From positions 603,097,644 to 603,161,643 of the forward strand of contig NC_081415.1 of NCBI RefSeq assembly GCF_030272615.1: a DNA stretch of 64,000 nucleotides. Reading direction: 5' to 3'. The position numbers were made by a program, and so were the translations under genes. This stretch comes from Cryptomeria japonica (taxonomy: Eukaryota; Streptophyta; Pinopsida; Cupressales; Cupressaceae). Each line of letters begins with the position of its first letter. Position 1 is the stretch's first letter. The notes beneath the pieces are model-generated. The model saw nothing but the letters and a program-made list of their open reading frames with translations. It made no database searches and had not been told where the DNA came from. Positions 37,698 to 48,907 of the stretch are shown here, in pieces.

Positions 37698-38841
37698 TAA
37701 TACTACTTATCAAGTTGCCATCAGTTTTATGTCAAAGTTATACTATATACTCTAGTCGGTTATCTCTACCGAGATATTCAGTCGGTATGCACAGTCTAGT
37801 CGGTTACAAGAGAAAGCAAGTCTCAAAACGTAGTACACACCGAGCTGTCTACCAAGTATCATCTCATGTCTACCAAGCAACAAAGATGACACACTGAGTT
37901 GATATACACCGAGTGAAACATGTTACCAAATTCATTGAACCTGGACATGCATATGAAACATGTTACAAGATTGAGGCACATCTAATCGTTATCACATTGG
38001 AAATTGCACTTAAAGATTGTGTATGATTTTGAGGTCATCTAACCAATGAAATAATTTGCATGGTTATTCATTCGATAAATCATATTTGTAAGATCAAAGC
38101 AATGAATGGATCACCATCATAAGAGATCTATTTATACAGCATGAGTGAAGAATTAAATAGTGAGTGTTTATGCATGAGTGTAAGAAGACTGTTACAGAGA
38201 CACAGAGGTCACCGAGAAGGTTTTCAAAGAATAGTCAAAGAACAGAGTAAATAGAAGGGTTTACTGAGTTACTATATGGGTTACTGAGGTATGCTATAAG
38301 CAAGGTAACTTATTCTGAGCACATAGAATCTGCTATAACATTCCAGATGTAAAGTTGCAGATATTTGTAATGATTTTATTGTAATATTTTGAAGTTGTAA
38401 GAGAAACCTTTAACAGGGTAAAAGACTCTAATCAATTCTATAAATTGTAAAGCCTCTAACTAGGTGCAACATTTAGTTTAAGTGTTGTGAAATCCTTTAG
38501 CAAGGTAGATTTAACAAATCTTGATACTCCTAAAAGGGTAAGCTATTAGAAATAGCTAAACATGTAGCTCTAACCGAGCACTCTTTATTATTGGAATAGT
38601 GAAGTTGTGGGTACCATCTCCATCGTAGTTTTTCTCTCTACCCAAGAGTTTCTGCGTAACCAAAATATATGTGTTATGGAGTGAATCATGTATGATTGTT
38701 ATCTATTTGTTTTAGCTTTATATTATGTTACTGCACTATTTAGTTTATACATAACAGTAAAGTTATTAGTGAAGAAAAGTTTTGGAGTACTGATTCACCC
38801 CTCCCCTCTCAGTACATTAGCTTTCCATATTGGGCCTAACA
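37698..38841 (+). mobile_element. Solo LTR, 1144 bp, unassigned family
   Basis: Flanked by the target duplication ATGTG (37693-37697, 38842-38846). It ends GGGCCTAACA; the expected initial TG reads TA. Just before the right end lies ATTCACCCCTCCCCTCTCAGTA, the C-rich motif also found near the 3' ends of the E and E2 LTRs, so orientation is taken as plus. The rest is unlike E or E2. Confidence 0.78.
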
Positions 38842-39315
38842 ATGTGTAGGTCGGCTCACCAAGAATATTATAAGTAAATCAATTATAGATAAGATGTGAT
38901 GCATCATGTTGGCTCAATACATTTACAACAATATCCAATTAATCAAATCATCTTCATAACATGTCATGCTGATTTGGAATAGATAATGCATGCTGGGCCA
39001 TAACCTAGACCAATTTGCTAGTAACAAAAAATATGTCAACCCAATTAGACCAATACCCAAGATACCAAATCCAAGTATCCAAACCATGTCCTGCACATAA
39101 CCAAGTGATCTCTAGATGATAACAAGTCATCCTCACTGTTGGTGAATGATATAACCTATCAGTGAATGATATACTGGTGACTATGCATAAGTCACTGAAC
39201 TTGTCGGCAAACATAATGTGTTGGTTCAACATAACCAAATATCTTAAGAAGGATACGTCTTGATAAGTATTGAGATCAATGAAAAAACAAATGCAACACA
39301 TCCATAATACCAACA
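38842..39315 (-). repeat. Middle LTR of E, part 2
   Basis: Collinear with 1429-1891 and 52790-53261. It ends ATACCAACA, followed by the PPT complement (39318-39329). Total LTR without the insert is about 1103 bp. Confidence 0.87.
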
Positions 39316-39689
39316 ATCTCCCCCTTTGGCATTGGTGGTAACACAAGATGGAAAAACATCTAAGTGCCAACACAAAATGCAAAAAACCAAAAACCAACAA
39401 TCTCTAGAATAGATCAATGCCAGAAATCAAAATATAAATGTAGAGAGTATATCACTCCCCAATAAGTAATCTCTCTCCAAAAGATAATGTATGTTTTTCC
39501 ATATATATCTCTCCCCCTTTGACATCAAATTCCAAAGAAATATAAATACTAGATACAACCAATTCATAGAGCCAATTACAATAACCAATTTTTGTATCCA
39601 ACTTATCCCCCTGAGAAGTAGCTCTCCTCCATCAAAGCCGAAAAAAGTTTCTCTATAAATTCTATCAGTTTGATGCCGATCATCAGTTG

Positions 39690-40260
39690 TCTAAGTTTCT
39701 ATCAGTGAGGGTATAACCCCAAGCTTCTCTCCTAGATATTCAAAAGTTTCCTTAGGAAATCTTCTCTTTAGTATTCTTATAAACCAATCTCACTTCTTTT
39801 GCTTCAACATTCTCTTTCAAAAAATTATATTTGATAGAAACATGTTTAGTTTTAGAGTGAAATACCTAATTCTTAGATATATTGATTGCTGCCGAATTAT
39901 CATAGTAAATGATTATAGGTTCTTTGCATTTTACCTTTATGTCCTTCAACATTTTCTTAATCCATAATACCTGAGTACAATTATTTACTGCTGCAACATA
40001 TTCTGATTTTTCTATTGATAATGATGTACAACTATGTTTCTTTCTCAACCATGAAATCAATCTGCTACCAAGAAAGAATGACCCACCGATGGTGCTCTTT
40101 CTGTCATCTACATCACCTGTCCAATTTGCACCGGTGTATGCACATAAATTAAAATTTTTATCTCTAGGATACCATAAACCAAGATTTGTTATGCCTTGTT
40201 GATACCGAAAAATCCTTTTCACTGTTGATTCATGATTCTCTCTAGGATTAATCTAAAATC
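39690..40260 (-). pseudogene. Copy C RNase H and pol C-terminus
   Basis: The minus strand encodes KRIFRYQQGITNLGLWY, CAYTGANWTGDVDDRKST, SEYVAAVNNCTQVLWIKK and YYDNSAAINISKN, i.e. copia RNase H. A UAG follows SKN. The downstream HSKTKHVSIKYNFLKENVE continues in frame, then decays before the LTR. The Asp of the usual YTDA block reads Gly here (YTGA), which would remove a metal ligand. Confidence 0.83.
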
Positions 40261-41215
40261 TTGAAACAATACATATTGCATTCATTATATCAAGTCTTGT
40301 TTGTGTCAAATACAAAAAACCTCCAATCATAGATTTGTATCCTGCCAGATTAATAGGAGTTGATTCATCCTTCAATGTCAATTTATCAGTTGTAGTCATA
40401 GGAGTACTTACTGGTTTAAAGTTTTCCATACCAAATTTCTTCATTAGTTCCTTCAAGTACTTTGTTTGACATATGAATATACCTTTATCAGTTTGTGAAA
40501 GCTACAATCCTAAAAAGAATTTTATCTCCCTAATCTTAAACATTTCAAATTCTGCATGCATCTTATTAGCAAAGTCTTTACATAATCCATATTCTCCTCC
40601 AAAAATAATGTCATCAAGAAAAACTTCAATAACCAAGATGTCTTCATTAGTCACTTTGAAATATAAGTTGATGTCAGCATTACCTTTAGTGTAACCAAAC
40701 TTCAAAAGATATTTGTCCAATCTAGCATACCAAGCTCTGGGAGCTTGCTTCAATCCATGTAAAGCTTTCCTTAATCTGCAAACCATATCTTTATCATTTG
40801 TCAATGAAAATCCATCAGGTTGTTCAATGTAAACTTCCTCTTCAAGATCACCATTTAGAAATGCACATTTTACATCTATTTGATATACTTTATAGTTCTT
40901 CTGGGCTGCAAATTCAAGAAATAATATGACTGCCTCAATTCTAGCTACCGGTGCAAAGGTTTCATTGTAGTCAATTCCCTCTTTCTATGAATATCCTTTA
41001 CACACTAATCTTTCTTTTTCTTTGATTACCTTACCATCTTCATTAAGTTTATTTCTGAATACTCATTTAGTTCCAATTACATTTTTATCTCTAGGTCGAG
41101 GAACCAATGTCCATGTATTGTTCTTTTCAATTTGTTCTAATTCATCTTCTGTAGCTTTAATCCAATGTTTATCTTCACATGCTTCAATAATAGATGCTTG
41201 TTCAATTTAAGAAAT
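40253..41215 (-). pseudogene. Copy C copia reverse transcriptase
   Basis: Runs from the TWTLVPRPRDKN region (about 41110) through [34 protein letters not shown] and the catalytic box FLDD (near 40620), to KFGMENFKPVSTPMTTT and KSMIGGFLYLTQTR. Stops are UAG after FFLGL (40502) and UAG after VSRF (40253). At the second site E1 reads GFQSNPRE, so both fit CAG to TAG. This copy has no insertion and served to verify the E1 breakpoints. Confidence 0.87.
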
Positions 41216-41487
41216 TAAACATATCTCTTCATTTTCTAGTCTTCCTCTTGTCATAACTCCCTTATACTTATTCCCAATTATCTGATTTTCAGAGCGATTC
41301 AGTCTTACATACTTGGGTGTGTTCACTTGCTGCTGTTCTTCAGTCACCGTGGAATTTTTTGACGATGCCAGTGTGACTGATTCCACATTCTATACCGGTG
41401 CACTCTTTATAGGTTCATTTATGATCATCTCAACTGCCGGTTCAAAATCCATAGACTTTGAATTTCCTCTAAATTGTTCATCTATCT

Positions 41488-42480
41488 TCACATTTGCAAT
41501 CTCAATGATTTTCTGCAATCTTTTAATAAAACATCTATATGCCTTGCTCTTAGATGAATAACCAAGAAATATTTCTTCATCACTTTTAGGATCAAATTTT
41601 TCAATAGACTCATCTCTCCTAATGTAGTATTTTCTTCTAATATTCTAAAGTATTTAAGAGTAGGAGTATTACCAAACCATAATTCATAAGGTGTCTTACC
41701 GGTTTCACCTTTGATGTGAACTCTGTTGAAAGTGTAAACCACTGTATTCACTGCTTCTCTCTAGTACACATGAGGTAGATTTGCTTCTCATATCATTCTT
41801 CTAGATGCATCCAGAATAGTTTTGTTCTTCCTTTTCACAACTCAATTTTGTTGAGGTGTTGATAGTTGTCTTCTAATTCCGTTCACTTCACAAAATGTAT
41901 TAAACTCCTTAGATGTAAATTCACCTCCTTGATCTGATCTTAAACATTTGATTTTCTTACCAGTTTCATTCTCTACCATTGCCTTGAATAATTTGAATTT
42001 GCCGAAAGCTTTTGATTTCTCCCTGAGAAAAGTAACCCAACACATTCTAGAATAATCATCAATGATTAGCATAAAGTATCTATCTCCCTATAGACTTTTT
42101 GTTCTTGCTGGACCACACAAGTCAGTATGAATTAAATCAAGAATATAATTGGATTTCTCATAAATACTTTTAAAAGTTGTTCTAACTTTCTTTCCCATTT
42201 GACATTCCTTACATATCGGATTATGAGGTTTTACTATCTTAGGTAAATCCCTTACTACCTTAGATGAACTAATATTTATAATGAAATCAAAATTCAAATG
42301 ATAGAGTCTTTTATACGATAACCAACTTTCATCAATATGTGAAATCAAGCATGTCTTTTCATTGTTGTTGAAATGAAAGATATTAGCTCTAGTCTGATTA
42401 TTGGTTGCAATCTCCAAACCAGTTCTATTCATTATTTTGCATTTACCATTCTTGAATTGTAACTAAAATCCATTTGCAAC
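41488..42480 (-). pseudogene. Copy C copia integrase
   Basis: Zinc-binding part HLNFDF...CKECQMGKKV (42432-42088), then LIHTDLCG, a stop, MLIIDDYSRMCWVTF and SDQGGEFTSKEF (second Asp intact). A frameshift at about 41840, in the run before the usual TPQQNGV motif, leaves the Glu-bearing helix out of frame. VHIKGETGKTPYELWFGN continues from about 41751. Better preserved catalytically than E1, but frame-broken. Confidence 0.86.
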
Positions 42481-42742
42481 TAATTGACCAACACTCAAAA
42501 GATTATGTTTCAAATCTTCAACATAATAAACGTTGTTAGTATTCTTCTTACCATCAAAAGATATAGTGCCTTTTCCTCTGATCAAACAAGCTTTATCATC
42601 CCCAAATCTTAATAGACCTCCATTGTATTCCTGAAAAATATAAGAATTTACTTTTATAACTAGTCATATGATGTGAATATCTAGAATCTATAATCCATTC
42701 ATTATTTTGTTCAATTTTAGTTGTGAGGGCCTGCTCTATCAA

Positions 42743-43490
42743 TTAAACAATAGGTCTTGGTTGATCTTCTTTTATTGCAACAAAAGCCCATCCATTGTCT
42801 GTCGGTTCTTCATCACAATCATTAGTAACTCCTTCATCAACATAGTAACATGATTTGTCTCTATTCTTCTTAAATTTGTATCTTTGATATTCTGGGTTAG
42901 CCTTATATGTTCTTTGAGCTTCTTCTCTTAATCTTGAATGTCTATCAGGACACCTAGATGCCATATGACCAACTTTATTGTAGTTAAAACATTTCAATGG
43001 TGCTTTACCTTCATACTTACTTCAAATAAGACCTTTAGCCAATTTCCTTGCAAATATTGTTTCAAGTTCTTCCAGTTCTTCATTTTCCTTTTTGATATCT
43101 TCAAGTTCTCTTGCAGAAAGTGCTTTCCAATTAGATTTTCCAGATGATGATGATGAGAAATGATGCTTTGAAGGCCAAATATGTCTTAATTGTAGCAACA
43201 AGACCAAATTCCTCAAGCTCAAATGTTGAAAGTTTTTCAACCAAAGTATCTCTAGATACTGATGTATTAGGCATTATTCTTAACTCATAAATAGCAGTTA
43301 CTTTCATTTTGTAATCCGGTGGCAATGATCTCAAAACTTTAGAAACAAACTCATCTTCACTTAAGGAACCACCACAACATTGTATTCCTAAAATAATTTC
43401 ATTAACCCTTTCCATAAAAGAAAAAATTCTTTCATCTTCTTCCATTTTCAAATTTTCATTCCTGACCCGGAATCATTTTAGATTTTTAGA
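42743..43490 (-). pseudogene. Copy C copia gag
   Basis: Main parts are 43451-43131 (MEEDERIFSFMERVNEII, SLPPDYKMKVTAIYELR, FELEEFG) and 43240-42743 in other frames. The knuckle reads CFNYNKVGHMASRC: the second Cys is Tyr, whereas E1 has Cys. A basic/acidic tail follows, with DEEPTDNGWAFVAIKEDQ. The N-terminal 100 residues present in E1 are missing; the primer site lies immediately upstream, so about 300 bp were deleted. Confidence 0.83.
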
Positions 43491-43513
43491 TCTTCTGCAA
43501 AAAGAGGACTTAG

Positions 43514-43524
43514 CTCTAATACCA
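43514..43524 (-). other. Primer-binding site of copy C
   Basis: TGGTATTAGAG on the minus strand, identical to the E1 site, two bases from the LTR end. Confidence 0.75.
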
Positions 43525-43526
43525 AT

Positions 43527-43785
43527 TATTAGGACCCGGAGGAAAAGGAAAATGAGAGGGGTGGGGGGAGAATCAGTTGTCTATTAATTTCAACCCAAGT
43601 ATAACTTAATTAAACTTGATACTTAATACAGGTACACCAAACTAATTGCCAGTTAACAAATTAATAGTTAATATCAATACCGGTGAAACTTAATGCATGA
43701 AATAGAAAGAGAAACAACCTCCACAACACATAACACATATATTTGTACGTGGAAAGCTTGTAAGGGGAAAAATCACGGTGAGAAA
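43527..43785 (-). repeat. Right LTR of E, part 1
   Basis: Starts TATTAGGACCC (TG mutated to TA). It carries the complement of the C-rich motif at 43555-43573. Broken at 43785 by E2. Confidence 0.85.
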
Positions 43786-44894
43786 TGTTGGAATTTTTTA
43801 TGTTTATGTTGTGATTGTCATTGATGGACACACACTTGCATTAAGATCCTCTTTATATGTATGAGTTAGAGCACAACCGATATTTGTTCCAACCGGTATG
43901 TTGTAGGTATGTTGTATTATAGTCATTAGACTATTGATGTTTTGCAGAATGTGTTTACCGGTCTAAAGTGGCATGTTGACCTCAAGTGGTACGAGGGATT
44001 AAAGAGACATAACACATTTCTACCAGTCTCCATTTTTGTCAAACTGACAACCAACTTTTTGTATGAACCGACAATACTTTGTGATGAGTTACCAATCCAC
44101 CGATTGTTTGATGGTGCCGACACATTGGTGGTGCTTCTTGTGTCATGTTACTGAGTATGTCTAGATTCATTGAACCTAGGAAATTGAAATTTAATCCTAT
44201 TGGACCGACATGAAATCAGATTCCTTTAAAAGGACATCATGTCTAGGCTTTTAGGTTGTTGCTGAAAGGGTTTATGTTGTTGCTAGGATTTAAGGTGGTT
44301 GAGGAGTTGAAAAGAATATGAATGTGTAGAAGACTGAAGTAATGGAAGAGTGCATTAAGAATGAGCTATCAAGGATCTAACCGAATAGTCTATGCTATTA
44401 GATAGATCAAACACTTGTTGATTACTCACATCTTTGACAAATCTGTAGCCCTTAACTGGGTAGGCCCAAAAGCCTTTTGTAAAATCCTCTAACAAGGTGG
44501 TTCACCTCTATGAATCTAAAATCCTCCACCAAGGTAGTCCTTGATCAAACTTATCTCCAAATAGAGATTGAGATTCCTAATAGGATCTGTTCTGGTGAAG
44601 AACATTGTAAGACCTTAACTGGTCTGTCCTTAACTGGTCTGGTTTCTATTCTGCAGATAGTGACTTGTGAGTTCCATCTCACTGTGGTTTTTCCCATTTG
44701 GGTTTCCACGTCAAATATCTTGTGTTATGGTTGTATTACTTTTGTGGGTGAATGATTTATTTTCATTTTGGTTTGCATATTTGATAACCAATTTGTCTGT
44801 TAAACTATTTTACCGGTTTATCTTTAGACTATTTAAGTGTTTAAGTGCAGTGTTTTTCGGTATACTAATTCACCCCCCCTCTTAGTATTCATCA
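43786..44894 (+). repeat. E2 5' LTR
   Basis: Starts TGTTGGAATTTTTT and ends CTTAGTATTCATCA. It differs from the 3' LTR by scattered substitutions and a 10-bp duplication near 43900. Confidence 0.93.
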
Positions 44895-44896
44895 AT

Positions 44897-44908
44897 TGGT
44901 ATCAAAGC
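44897..44908 (+). other. E2 primer-binding site
   Basis: TGGTATCAAAGC, one mismatch to the initiator tRNA-Met complement, two bases after the LTR. Confidence 0.85.
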
Positions 44909-44944
44909 CTACCTTTCTATAAGTTTAACCACTTGGAAAGAGAT

Positions 44945-46217
44945 ATGGGGGAATACACTTTGAGGGAACTTACTCTACGGCTCACTCAATTTGAGGAAGC
45001 CTATGATGATCTTATGGTCAGATATAAGGCATCTCAAGCAAAAAGGAGAGAACATGCAAAAAAGCTGATGGAGCTATCTGAAAATAGTTATGCAAATGAA
45101 GCAGAGATGAAAGCCTAATTGCAGAAGTAAATAAGTTGAATGAATCAAAATACAACCTAAGGAGTTGGAAGGACTGACTATCCAGATGTTTCAAGAGCTT
45201 GAGAACCGAAGAAAAGCTAAAGACCTAGTGAAAGAAAGAGATTTTGAGATCTCCAAGTTGAAACAAGAGATGAGTGCCCTAAATGCTCAACTCCATGCAA
45301 GCAAGGTGGAAAAGGAAGACATGCAAGGAGAACTGAACACTACCATCTCTGAGAATGAAAACCTATTGGAAACAAATACTACTATTTCCAAAGAACTCTC
45401 TGAGTCAAAGGAAATACTTGCTAAGTTTAGCAAAAGTACTATCAAGCTAGAGCAAAAGCTTGATTCAGCTAGACCGGTAAAGAATACCAATGGACTTGGT
45501 TTCTCTGGACATGAGGAAGGAGAATCCTCAGGAACAAATGTTGAAGCATCAAAGAAGCAACCGACATTCAAAGGAAGAGGTAAGCAAAAATTCAAACCTA
45601 TTTGCTTTAACTATCTTAAAGAAGAACACACTGCCAATGTATGTAGGAGCAAAGCCTATAATAATTTTCCTTACTTTATTAACAATGTACCTAGATCAAA
45701 TAAGTTCAATGGTCATTGTTATGCATGCAACAAGTATGGGCATAGAGCATTTGAATGCAGGTCTGTCATGAATGACACTGGAAGATATCCTCAAAGGACC
45801 CAAGGAGTTGGTCCTGAACCTTTTGTGAACCAGAATCACAACCAGTTTAATGTCTTCAATCATTAGCCAAGAAGTGGTGACTATCAAGTGGCAACCGGAT
45901 GGAGAGAAAATTGTATGATCTGTCATGGTCATGGTCACACTACTGCAACATGCAAAAGGAAGAATGGAGACATGAACAATGGACCTTGGAGAGCACCTGG
46001 ATTGGTTTGCTATCACTACAACAAACCGAGTCACATTGCAAGATTCTGCAAAAGCAGAAAGAGTATATATGATGATATACCAATCACTCTGGAAGGAGGA
46101 ATTGATGTTCAAATAGTTCAAGCAGACATGAACAAAAACTGGAAGAGGAAACTAGTAATGTTGGAAGAGGAACCGGTTTCTACACCTAGTGTGGAAATAT
46201 TGGAACCGACAAACTAA
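44945..46217 (+). pseudogene. E2 gag-like coiled coil with four CCHC knuckles
   Basis: Starts MGEYTLRELTLRLTQFEE (44945). After small indels at 45110-45160 it continues from 45165 as a long coiled coil (LKQEMSALNAQLHASKVEK, ESKEILAKFSKSTIKLEQK). A basic linker (TFKGRGKQKFKP) leads to four knuckles: CFNYLKEEHTANVC (45603), CYACNKYGHRAFEC (45717), CMICHGHGHTTATC (45912) and CYHYNKPSHIARFC (46009). The first and fourth have Tyr for the second Cys. A UAG at about 45864 separates knuckles 2 and 3 in an otherwise open frame. The coiled-coil-GLGF-knuckle order resembles the C-terminal half of Sirevirus gag; the capsid half is absent. Four knuckles is more than copia gag usually has. Confidence 0.78.
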
Positions 46218-46668
46218 GCTTCAAAAGGCTTAGGGGGAGCAAACGGAAAAATGTTTTCAAACCCCTGGTTTATACCAGCAAAAGACCTTAACTGGTATAT
46301 GATACCTATCGCCTGGCAGAAGACCGAAAACTGTAAAAAGGAAAATTAGGGTTTATGCCCTAATGGAGGAGCATTAATGATGGTAGGTGAGGACTATGTT
46401 TAAAAGCATTTTTGAAATCATTTCTCCCTATCAGTTTTCAAGTGAAGAAAAGTTTTTCAAAGAGAAAAGTGACGAAAAGGTGATTTGAGCAAAGATTTGG
46501 AGAAATTGAGAAATCGCGAAGGAGATTCAAATTCAAATAGAAAATGGTCAAGAGGAGAACACAAAGCGGTGATTCAGCTACCGATGAAGTAAGGAGTGAA
46601 GGAGAATCAGAAAGCCCTAAATTTATGTGTTTTAAAAGGTATTTCTCGACTTCTTAAAATTTCTACAA
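46218..46668 (+). other. E2 spacer between gag-like and second frame
   Basis: About 450 bp, purine-leaning, without open frame or motif. In an autonomous relative, pol would be expected here. Confidence 0.5.
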
Positions 46669-47910
46669 ATGGCTTCCGCATCTCATACCAGTTCTAGTGC
46701 ATCTATTGAGTCTGAAAGTTTTATTCAACAGAAGTCAAAGTATAATGCCCTATCACAAGTTTCAGTTGGAGTGATAGTAGAAGAGGGAATTTTTGACTAC
46801 ATAGATTGCAAGATTAGAGACCTAGGGTCAGTAGCCATCCACTCCCAACTAGGTTTGTTTCTTGGAAAGGATAAGAAAATCAAACCGGAGTATAGTATCT
46901 TGGAGAAGAAGAAACTCCATAATGTTGTATACTTCTTGGAAGACTTTATAGAGGATCATATAAGGATCATTTTGAGCAGAGTCCATGGTGAAAAAATGTA
47001 CCTGGAGAGGACGCATGATATCATGTCGTAGACAATTCATGCAGTCAACGGTTTCTACAATACAGGGGAAGTACCAGCCCTAAGGATTGTTACCAAAACT
47101 AAAATATCCAAGCTCACCAGTTCAGTAAGTGACTCACGTGGCATGATAGTCAATTCAATCAAGGATGATCTAGTGAAGTATGCATGTATGGTGATTGGAT
47201 ACCGGACATTCTCAGCTAGCAGGATTAACTCTATATCTATTGCAGCGGTAAATACCGCTTACTGGATGATAAAGGAGGATGCATCATTCGATCTGTGCAC
47301 CGGTATGCAGAGGCAACTCCTATTGAACCTTAAATCAATCAAACAAGATAATGCACTAAGGTTCAAGTTTGGACAACTATTGGTTGGGTTGTTCCTTTAC
47401 TTTCAAGGATACTTCCCAGGAGTGGGAGACATTCAGTGGTCTACGGACCAACCAGTTACCAAACAGATAAAGGAAAGTTTGCAAGCAGTGGGAACTGGTT
47501 ATCCTGAAGTTTTGAACAAGTATTTTGATGAGTTTAGATGAAAAATGAGCCAAAGGATGAGAATCTCAGGTGATCAAGAAATATGAAGATGACATTTGTT
47601 TCACCATCTAGGTGGACAAATACATAATGGAGGTTGTTGAGCCTAGAATGGAAGAAGTGGAGCCAATGGGATATGAGGTGATGTATGACATGCTGGAAGG
47701 GTATGCCTCTACCATTATTGCCTCACCGCTTGATCCTAAGGCGAAAAGAACTGGCACCTACCTAGAGAGGATATCACCGATTGAGGAACCACTAGCAGTG
47801 AAAGAGAAAGAACTAACAGTGAAGAAGGTAAAGGCAGTGCTTGTATCATCAACACCGGTTACTACTACAACTCCAAAAGTGACCAAGCGGTCACCAGCCA
47901 AAAAGAAACT
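46669..47910 (+). pseudogene. E2 second ORF, N-terminal part, unknown function
   Basis: Starts MASASHTSSSASIESES. It is helical and apparently globular to about 47541, with VGVIVEEGIFDYIDCKIRD, NAVNTAYWM-like helices, FGQLLVGLFLYFQGYFPGVG and WSTDQPVTKQIKESL. UAG lies at 47029-47031 and 47609-47611; a frameshift lies near 47545-47580. The region 47612-47910 (YIMEVVEPRMEEVEPMGYE, then Thr/Lys-rich) is cut by the TIR element. I do not recognise a family. The position downstream of gag recalls the extra 3' ORF of Sireviruses, but with pol missing. Confidence 0.65.
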
Positions 47911-48907
47911 GGGTGAACTCACAATATTGGTTCCCACTTTTTGACCAACTTTGACACTTATATGAATATTTTGAAAAAAAACCTTCACTTTTCGAGACCT
48001 ATAACTTTTAAACTATCAATATTTTGAAGATGATATAAACTAGTGATTTTTAACATCTTGTTTGTAGATTCTAAATATATTTTTTTCAAATTTGTTTGAA
48101 TAAATTTTTATTGATTTTTCCATCTCCCTCAAAAAGTAATTTTTTTACAGCAAACAACATTTTTTAAAAGTGATGTGTATCCCGAAATGCATAATATTTT
48201 TTCTATAAATGATAAAAACTTAATTCTTTCAGATTTTCGTTTGTAACATCAATACGCAGGGCATGCAATTGGTTTGATAGTGATATGTTGAATATTTTTC
48301 ATTTTATTAAGTTTTGAAATTCGACTAATTATAATTTAGATATAGGTGTACGTTTGAACACATAACTTGTTCTATATATAGAAAAATTCAATTTTCTTTT
48401 TTTTATTAGAAAGAAAACATCAATACCTAGTGCATAGATATTTTTCAGAATTTTTTTGAATTAGTTTGCTATTTTTCCCAATGCATTGAACAAAGAAGTT
48501 CATGTTCGGTGAAAAACCTACATTCATAAGAAATAAAATAAAAATATATTAAGGAAATTAAATATATTAAAAGTTATACTATTTGGAAAGCTTATAATAA
48601 GGACTAAATACTTAAAAAAAATAAAACTTTTAAATGAATTAATTTGACCCCCCAAAAGCTAATGTAAAATTGGTTTTTTATTAGCATTTGATAGATGCAA
48701 AGGAGACTCCATTGCAAGTTTGATTTAGAAGTAGAGAGGTTCTATCCAAGAAATTTTGATCTAAGAGCCTTTGATTTAACTCTCTTCAATTAATTACTTA
48801 AAATGGGACCTCTTAAATCTTAAATCATTATATTTTATAAAAAATGTATGATTTCAGCAAAATTTAGGATGTACCAAAAAGTGAGAACCATCTTTGTGAG
48901 TTCACCC
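47911..48907. mobile_element. 1 kb terminal-inverted-repeat element, no transposase
   Basis: Ends are 33-bp inverted repeats matching at 29 positions: left GGGTGAACTCACAA...GGTTCCCACTTTTTG, right the complement ending GAGTTCACCC. The interior is strongly AT-rich and has no open frame. It splits the E2 second ORF, whose K/P-rich sense resumes directly after it (PEAAPAKVFKRKRK). No clear target duplication, so the superfamily (hAT, MULE, other) is undetermined. Confidence 0.78.
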
